A stretch of 64,000 bases of DNA. Origin: Herbaspirillum sp. WKF16 (GTDB taxonomy: Bacteria; Pseudomonadota; Gammaproteobacteria; Burkholderiales; Burkholderiaceae_D). The stretch is taken from assembly GCF_028993615.1 (NCBI RefSeq), contig NZ_CP118632.1, forward strand, positions 3,286,001 to 3,350,000. Direction: 5' to 3'. The first letter of the stretch is position 1. Each line of letters starts with the position of its first letter. Of this stretch, positions 26,657 to 35,283 are shown piece after piece. A program made the position numbers and the translations under genes. The notes under the pieces are model-generated. The model made no database searches. It was not told the origin of the DNA and saw only the letters and a list, made by a program, of their open reading frames with translations.

Positions 26657-27630
26657 GCGCGCTGCGCTGGGGCATCCTCGGCTGCGGCGCCGTCACCGAA
26701 CGCAAGAGCGGCCCGGCCTATCAGCGCACGCCCGGCTTCACGCTGGCGGCGGTGATGCGGCGCGACGGCGCGCTGGCGGCCGACTATGCGCGACGCCACG
26801 GCGTGCCGCGCTGGTTCGACGACGCCGACGCCCTCATTGCCGACCCCGGCATCGACGCCGTCTACGTCGCCACCCCGCCCGACACCCACCTGCACTATGC
26901 GCTCAAGGTGGCAGCCGCCGGCAAGCCCTGCTGCGTGGAAAAGCCGATGGCGCCCAGCCATGCCGAGTGCCTGGCCATGCTGGACGCCTTTGCGCAGGCT
27001 CGCTTGCCGCTGTTCGTCGCCTATTACCGGCGCTCGCTGCCGCGCTTCGAGCAGGTGCGCCGCTGGCTGGGCGACGGCCGCATCGGCGTGCCGCGCCATG
27101 TCCACTGGCAACTGGCGCGCACGCCCGGCGCCGACGACCTGGCCCGCCGCTATCGCTGGCGCACCGATGCCCGCATCGCCCCGGGCGGATATTTCGACGA
27201 CCTCGCCAGCCACGGCCTGAACCTGTTCTCACACTTCTTCGGCGAGGCGGCGCAGGCCGCCGGCAGCAGCGCCAACCAGCAAGGACTCTATACCGCCTGC
27301 GACGCCGTCGCCGCCAGCTGGCGCTACCGCAGCGGCGTGACCGGCAGCGGCAGCTGGCACTTCGGCGGCTTCGAGCGCGCCGACCGCGTCGAGATCACCG
27401 GCAGCGCCGGCAAGATCGTCTTCTCGGTCTTCGATGAACACCCGCTGCGGCTGACCACGGCCGAGGGCGAGGAAAGCCTCGCCATCCCCAACCCCGAACA
27501 TATCCAGCAGCACCACGTGGCCAACATGCGCGATCACCTGGCCGGCGGCGCGCGCCATCCTTCCTGCGGCGACAGCGCCGCGCATACGGCGTGGATGATG
27601 GATTGCATCCTCGGCAAGATCGGAGCCTGA
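26653..27630 (+). CDS. Gfo/Idh/MocA family NAD(P)-dependent oxidoreductase
   Basis: 325 residues. N-terminal Rossmann fold with WGILGCGAVTERKSGPA (GxGxxx nucleotide site, about residues 6-22), then the family EKPMAPSHAEC with the conserved Lys near residue 97. The His of DDLASHGLNLFSHFFG is the probable catalytic residue. Substrates of this family are sugars, inositols or related alcohols; which one is open. The start overlaps the cueR stop as ATGA, so it is translated from the copA-cueR transcript. A role in copper stress is not obvious. Confidence 0.93.
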   Translation: MSALRWGILGCGAVTERKSGPAYQRTPGFTLAAVMRRDGALAADYARRHGVPRWFDDADALIADPGIDAVYVATPPDTHLHYALKVAAAGKPCCVEKPMAPSHAECLAMLDAFAQARLPLFVAYYRRSLPRFEQVRRWLGDGRIGVPRHVHWQLARTPGADDLARRYRWRTDARIAPGGYFDDLASHGLNLFSHFFGEAAQAAGSSANQQGLYTACDAVAASWRYRSGVTGSGSWHFGGFERADRVEITGSAGKIVFSVFDEHPLRLTTAEGEESLAIPNPEHIQQHHVANMRDHLAGGARHPSCGDSAAHTAWMMDCILGKIGA

Positions 27631-27770
27631 AGGCGCGGGAGCGAAGCTGAGCGATTTTCGTCCGTGCCGCACGTTTTGCCGTTGCGGCCGGGCGGCACTG
27701 CTGCCATGATGGTCAAGTAAAAACGTAATTTCCCCGCAAGCCCTGCCGTATCCACCGGAGACCGCCTGCC

Positions 27771-28667
27771 ATGCCCCAGACCAATCACCTGAGTTTCATC
27801 GACACCGACAAGCTGCGGGTCGGCTTTGAGGAGAGCGGTCCGGCCGATGCCCCGGCCGTGGTGCTGGTGCACGGCTGGCCCGACGACGTGCGCACCTGGG
27901 ACCCGCTCCTCAAGCCCCTGCGCGCATCCGGCTACCGCGTGATCCGCCCCTTCCTGCGCGGCTACGGACCGACCCGCTTCCTCTCCGATTCCACGCCGCG
28001 CAGCGGCCAGCTGGCGGCGCTGGGCGCCGACCTGATGGCCTTCGCCGACGCCCTCGGCCTGCAGCGCTACTCGGTCATCGGCCACGACTGGGGCGCGCGC
28101 GCCGCCTACATCGCGGCTTCGCAGACGCCGCAGCGCATCGCCCATTGCATCGCCATCTCGGTCGGCTGGGGCACCAACACGCCGGACCAGCAGCTGTCGC
28201 TGCAGCAGTCGCGCAACTACTGGTACCACTGGTTCTTCGCCACTCCGCGCGGCGAGGCCGAACTCAAGCGCGACCGCCGCGCCTTCGCGCGCTTCATGTG
28301 GAATAGCTGGTCGCCTTCATGGAATTTCGCCGACAGCGAATTCGGCAACACGGCGGCCTCCTTCGACAACCCGGACTGGGCCGATATCTGCCTGCACTCC
28401 TACCGGCACCGCTGGGGCTTCGCCGAGGGCGACGCCGACTACGCGGAGCTGGACGCCAGGCTGGCGCAGACGCCGCGCATCATGGTGCCCACGCTGATGC
28501 TGCACGGCGCCGAAGACGGCGCCAATCACCCCGCCACCTCGGAAGGCAAGGACAAGCTCTTCGGCGGCGGCTACAAGCGCGTGGTGATCGAAGGCGCCGG
28601 ACATTTCCCGCAGCGGGAAAAATCCGACGAAGTCATTGCCGAAGTGATGGCCTGGCTGGAAAGCTGA
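27771..28667 (+). CDS. Alpha/beta hydrolase, epoxide hydrolase-like
   Basis: 298 residues, cytoplasmic. The nucleophile is Asp106 in VIGHDWGA, not Ser, which points to epoxide hydrolases and haloalkane dehalogenases. HGWPD (35-39) forms the oxyanion hole and RPFLRGYGPTRF is the epoxide hydrolase signature region. A C-terminal GAGHFPQREK supplies the catalytic His. GGAGA precedes the ATG. It is convergent with cadR (16-base gap), with no clear tie to the metal genes. Confidence 0.9.
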   Translation: MPQTNHLSFIDTDKLRVGFEESGPADAPAVVLVHGWPDDVRTWDPLLKPLRASGYRVIRPFLRGYGPTRFLSDSTPRSGQLAALGADLMAFADALGLQRYSVIGHDWGARAAYIAASQTPQRIAHCIAISVGWGTNTPDQQLSLQQSRNYWYHWFFATPRGEAELKRDRRAFARFMWNSWSPSWNFADSEFGNTAASFDNPDWADICLHSYRHRWGFAEGDADYAELDARLAQTPRIMVPTLMLHGAEDGANHPATSEGKDKLFGGGYKRVVIEGAGHFPQREKSDEVIAEVMAWLES

Positions 28668-28683
28668 GGCCCGATCGCGCCGC

Positions 28684-29136
28684 TCAAAGGCCGGGGCCGC
28701 CATGGATCCCGAGATTCGATGGCCTGCTGTCGTCCGGCATGTTGGCCAAACCCTGCAGGATCCCGCAATCGCGCGCCGGCTGCTCGGCGTCGCACTGCGC
28801 GCGCAGGGCGTGCAGTTGCCGCTGCAACCCCTTCAATTGCTCGATGCGCTCGGCCACGTGGCCGATGTGCTTATCCAGCAGCGCGTTGACTTCGCCGCAA
28901 TCCTGCTCGGGCGCGTCACGCAGGCGCAGCAGTTCGCGCACCTCGTCCAGCGTCATGTCCAGCGAACGGCAATGGCGGATAAATTGCAGGCGCTCCACGT
29001 GGCGCTCGCCGTACAGGCGGTAGTTGGCCTGCGAACGCGTGGGTTCGGGCAACAGCGCCTCCTTCTCGTAATAACGTATGGTTTCCACCGGGCAATCGGC
29101 GCGACCGGCCAGCTCGCCTATCTTTAATGTGTCCAT
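28684..29136 (-). CDS. cadR: Cd(II)/Pb(II)-responsive MerR-family regulator
   Basis: 150 residues. N-terminal DNA-binding helix (KIGELAGRADCPVETIRYYEKEALLP). Cys80, Cys115 and Cys124 match the three metal-binding cysteines of the CadR/PbrR group. A shared divergent promoter region separates it from the ATPase gene at 29222. It should repress, and with Cd, Pb or Zn activate, the ATPase promoter. It ends next to the convergent hydrolase gene. Confidence 0.94.
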   Translation of the reverse strand: MDTLKIGELAGRADCPVETIRYYEKEALLPEPTRSQANYRLYGERHVERLQFIRHCRSLDMTLDEVRELLRLRDAPEQDCGEVNALLDKHIGHVAERIEQLKGLQRQLHALRAQCDAEQPARDCGILQGLANMPDDSRPSNLGIHGGPGL

Positions 29137-29151
29137 CTCGATTTCCTTCGC

Positions 29152-29182
29152 TTGACCTTAAAGCTACTTCAGGGTTTTTAAT
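29152..29182 (+). promoter_or_regulatory. MerR-type promoter/operator for the Zn/Cd/Pb ATPase
   Basis: -35 TTGACC (29152-29157), 19-base spacer, -10 TTTAAT (29177-29182). The spacer carries the imperfect dyad ACC-T-AAG-CTA-CTT-A-GGT (29155-29175), as in CadR/PbrR operators. It starts 16 bases from the cadR start codon, so it also covers the regulator's own promoter. Confidence 0.82.
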
Positions 29183-29221
29183 ATACCCCGGATAACGATT
29201 TGCCGTACCGAGGAGAACCCG

Positions 29222-31546
29222 ATGGCCGAACACCAGCATGGACATACCCACAGCCACGAGCATGATCACGCGCACGATCATGATCACAGCCATGCCCACG
29301 ACCACCCGCACCGTCACGAGCCGGCGCCGGCCGCCGGTTGCTGCGGCGGCCACGGCCACGATCGCGACGTCGCCGCCGCGATGCCGGCGCCGCGCCGCCT
29401 GGCGGGCGAGGCCGAACAGGCGGTCTTCTTCATCCAGAAGATGGACTGCCCCACCGAAGAAAAACTGATCCGCGAGCGCCTGGCGCAGATGAACGGCGTG
29501 GGCGCGCTGGAATTCAACCTGATCCAGCGCGAGCTGACCGTGCAGCACCAGTTGCCATCGATCGCCCCCATCGTCGCCGCCCTGAAGGCGCTGGACATGC
29601 TGCCGGCGGTCAAGTCCGATTCGCTGGACGCCGCCGCCGGCGAGGCCGTGGACCAGGCCGCCGCCTACCGCATCCCGGCGCGCCGCTGGGCGCTGCTGGG
29701 CCTGGCCGGCGTAGCCGCCTTGGCCGCCGAGATCGTGGCCTGGAGCAGCGGCGACGAACGCTCGCTGCCGGTAATCGCGCTGGCGCTGCTGGGCATCGCG
29801 CTGGGCGGCCTGGGCACGCTCAAGAAAGGCTGGATCGCGCTGCGCAATTTCTCGCTGAACATGAACTTCCTGATGTCGCTGGCCGTCATCGGCGCCGCCG
29901 CGATCGGCCAATGGCCCGAGGCGGCGGTGGTGATCGTGCTGTTCACGCTGGCCGAGATGATCGAGGCGCTGTCACTGGACCGCGCCCGCAACGCCATCGC
30001 CGGGCTGATGGCGATGTCCCCCGATACGGCCACGGTGCGCGGCCCCGACGGCGCATGGCGCAGCGTGGCCGCGCGCGAGGTGGCGGTGGACGCGGCGGTG
30101 CGCGTGGCGCCCGGCGAGCGCGTGCCGCTGGACGGGGTGGTGACGGCCGGCAGCACCAGCATCAACCAGGCCCCGATCACCGGCGAAAGCATCCCGGTGA
30201 CCAAGCAGGTCGGCGATGGCGTGTTCGCCGGCACCATCAACGAACATGGCGCCATCGAGCTGCGCGTCACCGCCGCGCAGGGCGACTCCACGCTCTCGCG
30301 CATTGTCAGGAGCGTGCAGCAGGCGCAAGGCCAGCGCGCGCCCACGCAGCGCTTTGTCGACAGCTTCGCGCGCTGGTACATCCCGGCGGTGGTGGCGATG
30401 GCGCTGCTGGTGGCCGCGCTGCCGCCGCTGCTGCTGGGCGCGCCCTTCTACCCCTGGCTCTACAAGGCGCTGGTGCTGCTGGTGATCGCCTGCCCCTGCG
30501 CGCTGGTGATCTCGACGCCGGTGACCATCGTCAGCGGCCTGGCGGCGGCGGCGCGCCACGGCATCCTGATCAAGGGCGGCGTCTACCTGGAGCAGGGCCG
30601 CAAGCTGCGCGCGCTGGCGCTGGACAAGACCGGCACCATCACCTTCGGCAAGCCGGTGGTGACCGACGTGATATCGCTGGACGCCGGCGTCGACCAACCC
30701 GCGCTGCTGCAGCTGGCCGTCTCGCTGGCGACCCGCTCCGACCACCCGGTCTCGCGCGCCATCGCCGCGCAGGAAGGCGTGGTCGCGCGGGAGGTGACGG
30801 CGTTCGAGGCGCTCGCCGGGCGCGGCGTGAAGGGCCTGATCGACGGCGAGTCCTATCACCTGGGCAACCACCGCCTGGCGCATGAACTGGGCATGTGCAG
30901 CCCCGAGCTGGAAGCGCGCCTGCAAGCCTTCGAAAAACAGGGCAAGACCACCACCCTGCTGTGCCGCGGCGCCCGTCCCGAACTGCTGGTGGCGGTGGCC
31001 GACACGGTGCGTCCGAGCAGCCGCGAAGCGGTGGCCGAGCTCAAGCAACTGGGCGTGAGCGTGGTCATGCTGACCGGCGACAACGCCCACACCGCTCAAG
31101 CCATCGCCGCCCAGACCGGCATCGCCGACGCCCGCGGCGACCAGCTGCCGGACGACAAGCTCAAGGCCATCGAGGCGCTGGGCGCGGCGCACGGCGAGGT
31201 CGGGATGGTGGGCGACGGCATCAACGACGCCCCGGCGCTGGCGCGCGCGCAGATCGGCTTCGCCATGGGCGCGGCCGGCACCGACACCGCGCTGGAAACC
31301 GCCGACGTCGCGCTGATGGACGACGACCTGCGCAAGATCCCCGACTTCATTCGCCTCAGCCGCAAGGCGCATGCGGTGCTGGTGCAGAACATCGGCATTG
31401 CGCTGGGCATCAAGGCGGTGTTCCTGGCGCTGGCGCTGGCCGGCGAGAGTTCGCTGTGGATGGCGGTGTTCGCCGACATGGGCGCCAGCCTGATCGTGGT
31501 GTTCAACGGCTTGCGGCTGGTCAAGGGCGTGCCGGCGCGAGGCTGA
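29222..31546 (+). CDS. cadA: Zn/Cd/Pb-exporting P1B-type ATPase
   Basis: 774 residues. A His-rich N-terminus (residues 4-33 and 44-47, many HxH and HD pairs) and a CCGG site precede an HMA-like domain with MDCPTEE (Cys76). Then come the membrane segments, TGES, CPC (about 424), DKTGT (about 468) and [20 protein letters not shown], the last typical of Zn/Cd/Pb ATPases. It exports divalent soft metals from the cytoplasm. GAGGAGA precedes the ATG. It is controlled by the divergent cadR, and the small His-rich protein follows 13 bases later. Confidence 0.95.
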   Translation: MAEHQHGHTHSHEHDHAHDHDHSHAHDHPHRHEPAPAAGCCGGHGHDRDVAAAMPAPRRLAGEAEQAVFFIQKMDCPTEEKLIRERLAQMNGVGALEFNLIQRELTVQHQLPSIAPIVAALKALDMLPAVKSDSLDAAAGEAVDQAAAYRIPARRWALLGLAGVAALAAEIVAWSSGDERSLPVIALALLGIALGGLGTLKKGWIALRNFSLNMNFLMSLAVIGAAAIGQWPEAAVVIVLFTLAEMIEALSLDRARNAIAGLMAMSPDTATVRGPDGAWRSVAAREVAVDAAVRVAPGERVPLDGVVTAGSTSINQAPITGESIPVTKQVGDGVFAGTINEHGAIELRVTAAQGDSTLSRIVRSVQQAQGQRAPTQRFVDSFARWYIPAVVAMALLVAALPPLLLGAPFYPWLYKALVLLVIACPCALVISTPVTIVSGLAAAARHGILIKGGVYLEQGRKLRALALDKTGTITFGKPVVTDVISLDAGVDQPALLQLAVSLATRSDHPVSRAIAAQEGVVAREVTAFEALAGRGVKGLIDGESYHLGNHRLAHELGMCSPELEARLQAFEKQGKTTTLLCRGARPELLVAVADTVRPSSREAVAELKQLGVSVVMLTGDNAHTAQAIAAQTGIADARGDQLPDDKLKAIEALGAAHGEVGMVGDGINDAPALARAQIGFAMGAAGTDTALETADVALMDDDLRKIPDFIRLSRKAHAVLVQNIGIALGIKAVFLALALAGESSLWMAVFADMGASLIVVFNGLRLVKGVPARG

Positions 31547-31559
31547 TATACTGCCGGCC

Positions 31560-31973
31560 ATGATCCTGCGCGCAAAAATCCTCCTGCTGTGGCTGCTGGC
31601 GCTGGCGATTCCCGTCCAGGGTTTCGCCGCCGTGCTGCAGGCCTGCGCGCCGGCCATGGTCCACGGCGCCGCGCCCGCCCAACCGGCGATGCAGCAGCAG
31701 GGACATGAACATCACGCCGGCCACGACATGCAAGCGATGCAAGCCATGCAGGCCGACGATGCCGCGCCCGCGCACGACGCGTCGCACCACGCCCAACACA
31801 ATAACGCCTCCTGCAGCTACTGCGCCGCCTGCACCACCGGCGCGGTCTTCCCGCTGGCGCTGAACGCGCCGCCCGCTCCCGATCTTCCCTCGCGCGAATT
31901 CATCGCGCCGCCGGCGTCCGGCTTTGTCGGCTACCTGCCGGAAAACCCCGACCGCCCTCCTGCCCTGATCTGA
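31560..31973 (+). CDS. Small His/Met-rich secreted protein, DUF2946-like
   Basis: 137 residues. A signal peptide (LLLWLLALAIPVQGFAAV) leads to a His/Met-rich stretch with HEHHAGHDMQAMQAMQ and AHDASHHAQHNN, then CSYCAAC. This pattern, with a Cys-x2-Cys-x2-Cys near the end, is seen in small periplasmic proteins of copper clusters (DUF2946-like). It may buffer copper or related metals in the periplasm. Gene position between the ATPase and the CusC-like gene supports a metal role; the family assignment is tentative. Confidence 0.75.
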   Translation: MILRAKILLLWLLALAIPVQGFAAVLQACAPAMVHGAAPAQPAMQQQGHEHHAGHDMQAMQAMQADDAAPAHDASHHAQHNNASCSYCAACTTGAVFPLALNAPPAPDLPSREFIAPPASGFVGYLPENPDRPPALI

Positions 31974-32064
31974 TCGACGACCGCGCACCGCCAGGTGCGC
32001 CTGCCCCGCCGCGCGCCGCAAGGTCATGCGCGGCGGACGACGCTCATCATCAGACGAGGACTCC

Positions 32065-33450
32065 ATGATTCCCCTTGTTTCACGCCCCTCGCGGGCGAGC
32101 GCGCTGGCCGCCTGCGCGCTGCTGGCCGGCTGCGCGCAACTGTCGCCGGACGGCGGCTTCGGCCCGCTGCGCGAGATCGTCGCGCAAAGGACCGGCGCCG
32201 CGCCGGCCTGGCATCGCACGCCCGAAGAAGCCGCCGGCAACCAGGCGCGCGTGGCGCAGCTGCTGCCGGCCGGAGGCCGCCTGGCCACCGCCGACGACGC
32301 AGTGCAGATTGCGCTCATCAACAATCCCGACCTGCAGGCCGCCTTCGCCGAACTCGGCGTGGCCGAGGCCGACCTGGTGCAGGCCGGGCGCCTGCCCAAT
32401 CCCGGCTTCTCGTTCGCCCGCACCCACAGCGGCGGCGACGTCAAGGTCGAGCGCAGCCTGACGCTGGGCCTGATGCAACTGATCGCCATGCCGGCCGCCT
32501 CGCGCATCGAGGCGCGCCGCTTCGATCAGGTGCGCCTGCAGCTGGCGACGCGCGTGCTGGCGACGGCGGCGCAAACGCGCCAGGCGTATTACAGGGCGCT
32601 CGCGTCGCAGCAGGGACTCGCTTACCAGGAGCAGGTGGAACAAGCCGCCGAGGCCGCGCATGAACTCGCCGCGAAAATGGCCGAGCGCGGCAACTTCAGC
32701 CGCCTCGATGCGGCGCGCGAACAGCTGTTCTACGCCGAGACGCAAACCCGCCTGCGGCGCGCGCGCCGCGAGGCGCAGCAGGACAAGGAGTCGCTGGCGC
32801 GCCTGCTGGGCATGGCGCCCGCCTTCACCCTTCCTGAGCGCCTGCCCGAGCTGCCCGCGAAGATCGACGACGCGGCCGACGTCGAACGCCAGGCCATCGC
32901 CCAGCGGCTCGACATCCAGGCCGCGCGCAGCGAACTGGAAGGCCTGCGCCTGTCGCTGGGCCTGACCCGCGCCACCCGCCTGGTCAATGTGCTGGACTTG
33001 GGCGCCCTGCGCACCAGCGAGAGCGGCAAGGCGCCCGAGACCGGCTACCAGGTCGACATCGAGATCCCGCTGTTCGACTGGGGCCAGGCGCGCGTGGCCA
33101 AGGCCGAGGCAATCTACATGCAAGGCGCCAACCGGCTGGCCGCCGTCGCACTGGACGCGCGCGCGCAAGCGCGGCTGGCCTGGCGCGAGCGGCAGGACGC
33201 CTACGAACTGGCGCGCCGCTACCGCGACGACATCGTGCCGCTGCGCCATCGCATGTCCGAGGAAAACCTGCTGCGCTACAACGGCATGCTCATCAGCGTC
33301 TTCGACCTGCTGGCCGATGCGCGCGAGCAGGCCGCCACCGTCAACGCCGCCATCGAGGCCGGGCGCGATTTCTGGATCGCCGACGCCGCCCTGCAACTGG
33401 CCTTGGGCGGCCCTGCCGCCGCCGAGAACCGACAAGGAACACAACCATGA
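32065..33450 (+). CDS. Outer membrane efflux lipoprotein (TolC/CusC family)
   Basis: 461 residues. A lipoprotein signal ends LLAGC (Cys about residue 22), so the N-terminus is probably acylated. The body is the repeated helical OEP domain, with the family motifs ALINNPDLQAAFAELGVAEADLVQAGRLPNP and PLFDWGQARVAKAEA. It would form a channel for export across the outer membrane. The ATG at 32065 has GAGGA. The usual inner membrane pump (CusA) and fusion protein (CusB) are not in the cluster. Its stop overlaps the oxidase start (ATGA). Confidence 0.9.
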   Translation: MIPLVSRPSRASALAACALLAGCAQLSPDGGFGPLREIVAQRTGAAPAWHRTPEEAAGNQARVAQLLPAGGRLATADDAVQIALINNPDLQAAFAELGVAEADLVQAGRLPNPGFSFARTHSGGDVKVERSLTLGLMQLIAMPAASRIEARRFDQVRLQLATRVLATAAQTRQAYYRALASQQGLAYQEQVEQAAEAAHELAAKMAERGNFSRLDAAREQLFYAETQTRLRRARREAQQDKESLARLLGMAPAFTLPERLPELPAKIDDAADVERQAIAQRLDIQAARSELEGLRLSLGLTRATRLVNVLDLGALRTSESGKAPETGYQVDIEIPLFDWGQARVAKAEAIYMQGANRLAAVALDARAQARLAWRERQDAYELARRYRDDIVPLRHRMSEENLLRYNGMLISVFDLLADAREQAATVNAAIEAGRDFWIADAALQLALGGPAAAENRQGTQP

Positions 33451-34784
33451 ACCCACCCAGCATCAGCCGCCGCGCCTTCCTGCAAGGCTCGGCCCTGGCC
33501 GTGACCGCTTCGGCGGCGAGCCGCGCCGGCGCCGCCGGCCTGCCCGAGGCGCCGTTGCAGCAAAGCCCGCTGACCCAGCCGCCGCTGTCTCCCGCCAACG
33601 GCCGGCCCTACCAGCCGGTGGTGACCCTCAACGGCTGGACCCTGCCCTGGCGCATGAAGAACGGCGTCAAGGAATTCCATCTCGTGGCCGAACCTGTGGT
33701 GCGCGAGATCGCGCCCGGCATGAAGGCCAACCTGTGGGGCTACAACGGCCAGAGCCCGGGCCCGACCATCGAGGTGGTCGAGGGCGACCGGGTACGCATC
33801 TTCGTCACCAACAAGCTGCCCGAGGCGACCTCGGTGCACTGGCACGGCCAACGCCTGCCCAACGGCATGGACGGCGTCGCCGGCCTGACGCAGCCAGGCA
33901 TCCCGCCGGGCCAGACCTTCGTCTACGAATTCACCGCGCGCCGCGCCGGCACCTTCATGTACCACCCGCACGCCGATGAGATGGTGCAGATGGCGATGGG
34001 CATGATGGGCTTCTGGGTCACGCATCCCAGGGATCCCAAGTTCATGCGCGTGGACCGCGACTTCGTGTTCCTGATGAACGCCTACGACATCGAGCCCGGC
34101 GCCGCCGTGCCCAAGGTCAACACCATGCTGGACTTCAACCTGTGGACCTGGAACAGCCGCGCCTTCCCCGGCATCGACCCGTTGGTGGTGCGGCAGAACG
34201 ACCGCGTGCGCATCCGCATCGGCAACCTGACCATGACCAACCACCCGATCCACCTGCACGGTCACGAATTCAACGTCACCGGCACCGACGGCGGCTGGGT
34301 GCCGCCGGCGGCGCGCTGGCCCGAGGTCGCCGCCGATATCGCGGTGGGCCAGATGCGCGCCATCGAGTTCGACGCCACCGAGGAAGGCGACTGGGCCCTG
34401 CATTGCCACAAGGCGCACCACACCATGAACGCGATGGGCCACGGCGTGCCGACCATGATCGGCGTGGACCAGTCGGCGGTGGCCGGCAAGATCGCCCGGC
34501 TCATTCCCGACTACATGGCCATGGGCGACAAGGGCGGCGCCATGGGCGACATGGAAATGCCCCTGCCCGAGAACACGTTGCCGATGATGGGCGGCCGCGG
34601 CCCCTACGGCGCCATCGAGATGGGCGGCATGTTCAGCACCGTGAAGGTGCGCCGCAACCTGGCGCGCGACGACTACCGCGACCCCGGCTGGTACCGCGCG
34701 CCGGCCGGCAGCGTGGCGCGCGAATGGCGCGGCGAGGCGCCGGCCGCGCACGCCGCGCCGGGCGGCCATCACGAACATCCATGA
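33447..34784 (+). CDS. Tat-exported multicopper oxidase, short CopA type
   Basis: 445 residues. A twin-Arg signal (SRRAFLQGSA) exports the folded enzyme to the periplasm, where it probably oxidises Cu(I) to Cu(II). Copper ligands are complete: HWH 131-133, HPH 173-175, HPIHLHGH 266-273 and the type 1 site HCHKAHHTMNAM 319-330 (His, Cys, His and Met330). It is shorter than PcoA/CopA because the middle cupredoxin domain is small or absent. A Met-rich stretch (MGDMEMPLPE, MMGG) and a His-rich end probably bind copper. It overlaps the CusC-like gene by four bases. Confidence 0.93.
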   Translation: MNPPSISRRAFLQGSALAVTASAASRAGAAGLPEAPLQQSPLTQPPLSPANGRPYQPVVTLNGWTLPWRMKNGVKEFHLVAEPVVREIAPGMKANLWGYNGQSPGPTIEVVEGDRVRIFVTNKLPEATSVHWHGQRLPNGMDGVAGLTQPGIPPGQTFVYEFTARRAGTFMYHPHADEMVQMAMGMMGFWVTHPRDPKFMRVDRDFVFLMNAYDIEPGAAVPKVNTMLDFNLWTWNSRAFPGIDPLVVRQNDRVRIRIGNLTMTNHPIHLHGHEFNVTGTDGGWVPPAARWPEVAADIAVGQMRAIEFDATEEGDWALHCHKAHHTMNAMGHGVPTMIGVDQSAVAGKIARLIPDYMAMGDKGGAMGDMEMPLPENTLPMMGGRGPYGAIEMGGMFSTVKVRRNLARDDYRDPGWYRAPAGSVAREWRGEAPAAHAAPGGHHEHP

Positions 34785-34823
34785 GCACGATCCCTCCGAA
34801 TTCACCCTGAACGAAAGAACGAC

Positions 34824-35138
34824 ATGACACTGCGCACCGCAATCACCAACTTCCCCCGCCTGTTCCTCGGCGCCGCGCTGGCGCTCTCCGCCATCGCCGC
34901 ATCGGCGCAGGAACCGCGCCCGCAGGTCGACGGCGAGATCCGCAAGGTCGACGTCGCCGCCGGCAAGCTCACCATCCGCCACGGCGACATTCCCAACCTG
35001 CAGATGACGGCCATGACCATGGTGTTCAGGGCCGCCCCCGAGCTGCTCGGCCGCGCCCGGGAAGGCGAAAGGATCAGCTTCACCGCCGACCGCGTGGACG
35101 GCGCCCTGACCGTCATCACCTTGCAGGAACGGCCATGA
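34824..35138 (+). CDS. Periplasmic copper-binding protein, CusF-like
   Basis: 104 residues with a signal peptide (cleaved near ASAQ). The CusF_Ec domain has His53, Met64 and Met66 as copper ligands. The Trp that normally caps the Cu(I) site in E. coli CusF is Met61 here (NLQMTAMTMVF), a variant common in Burkholderiales. It would shuttle Cu(I) in the periplasm. It is the last gene of the OMP-oxidase-CusF unit. Confidence 0.92.
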   Translation: MTLRTAITNFPRLFLGAALALSAIAASAQEPRPQVDGEIRKVDVAAGKLTIRHGDIPNLQMTAMTMVFRAAPELLGRAREGERISFTADRVDGALTVITLQERP

Positions 35139-35283
35139 GCCAAGGCAACGTCGGCGGACATTGCCGTATGTAAATTTCGTCGCCTTCAAGACAATTTGGG
35201 GCTACCGTTGGCGTTATCATTTGACGCTGACCAATAACAGGCGTCACGACACGATGACACCGCTCAAGAGGAGAGAAGACGGT

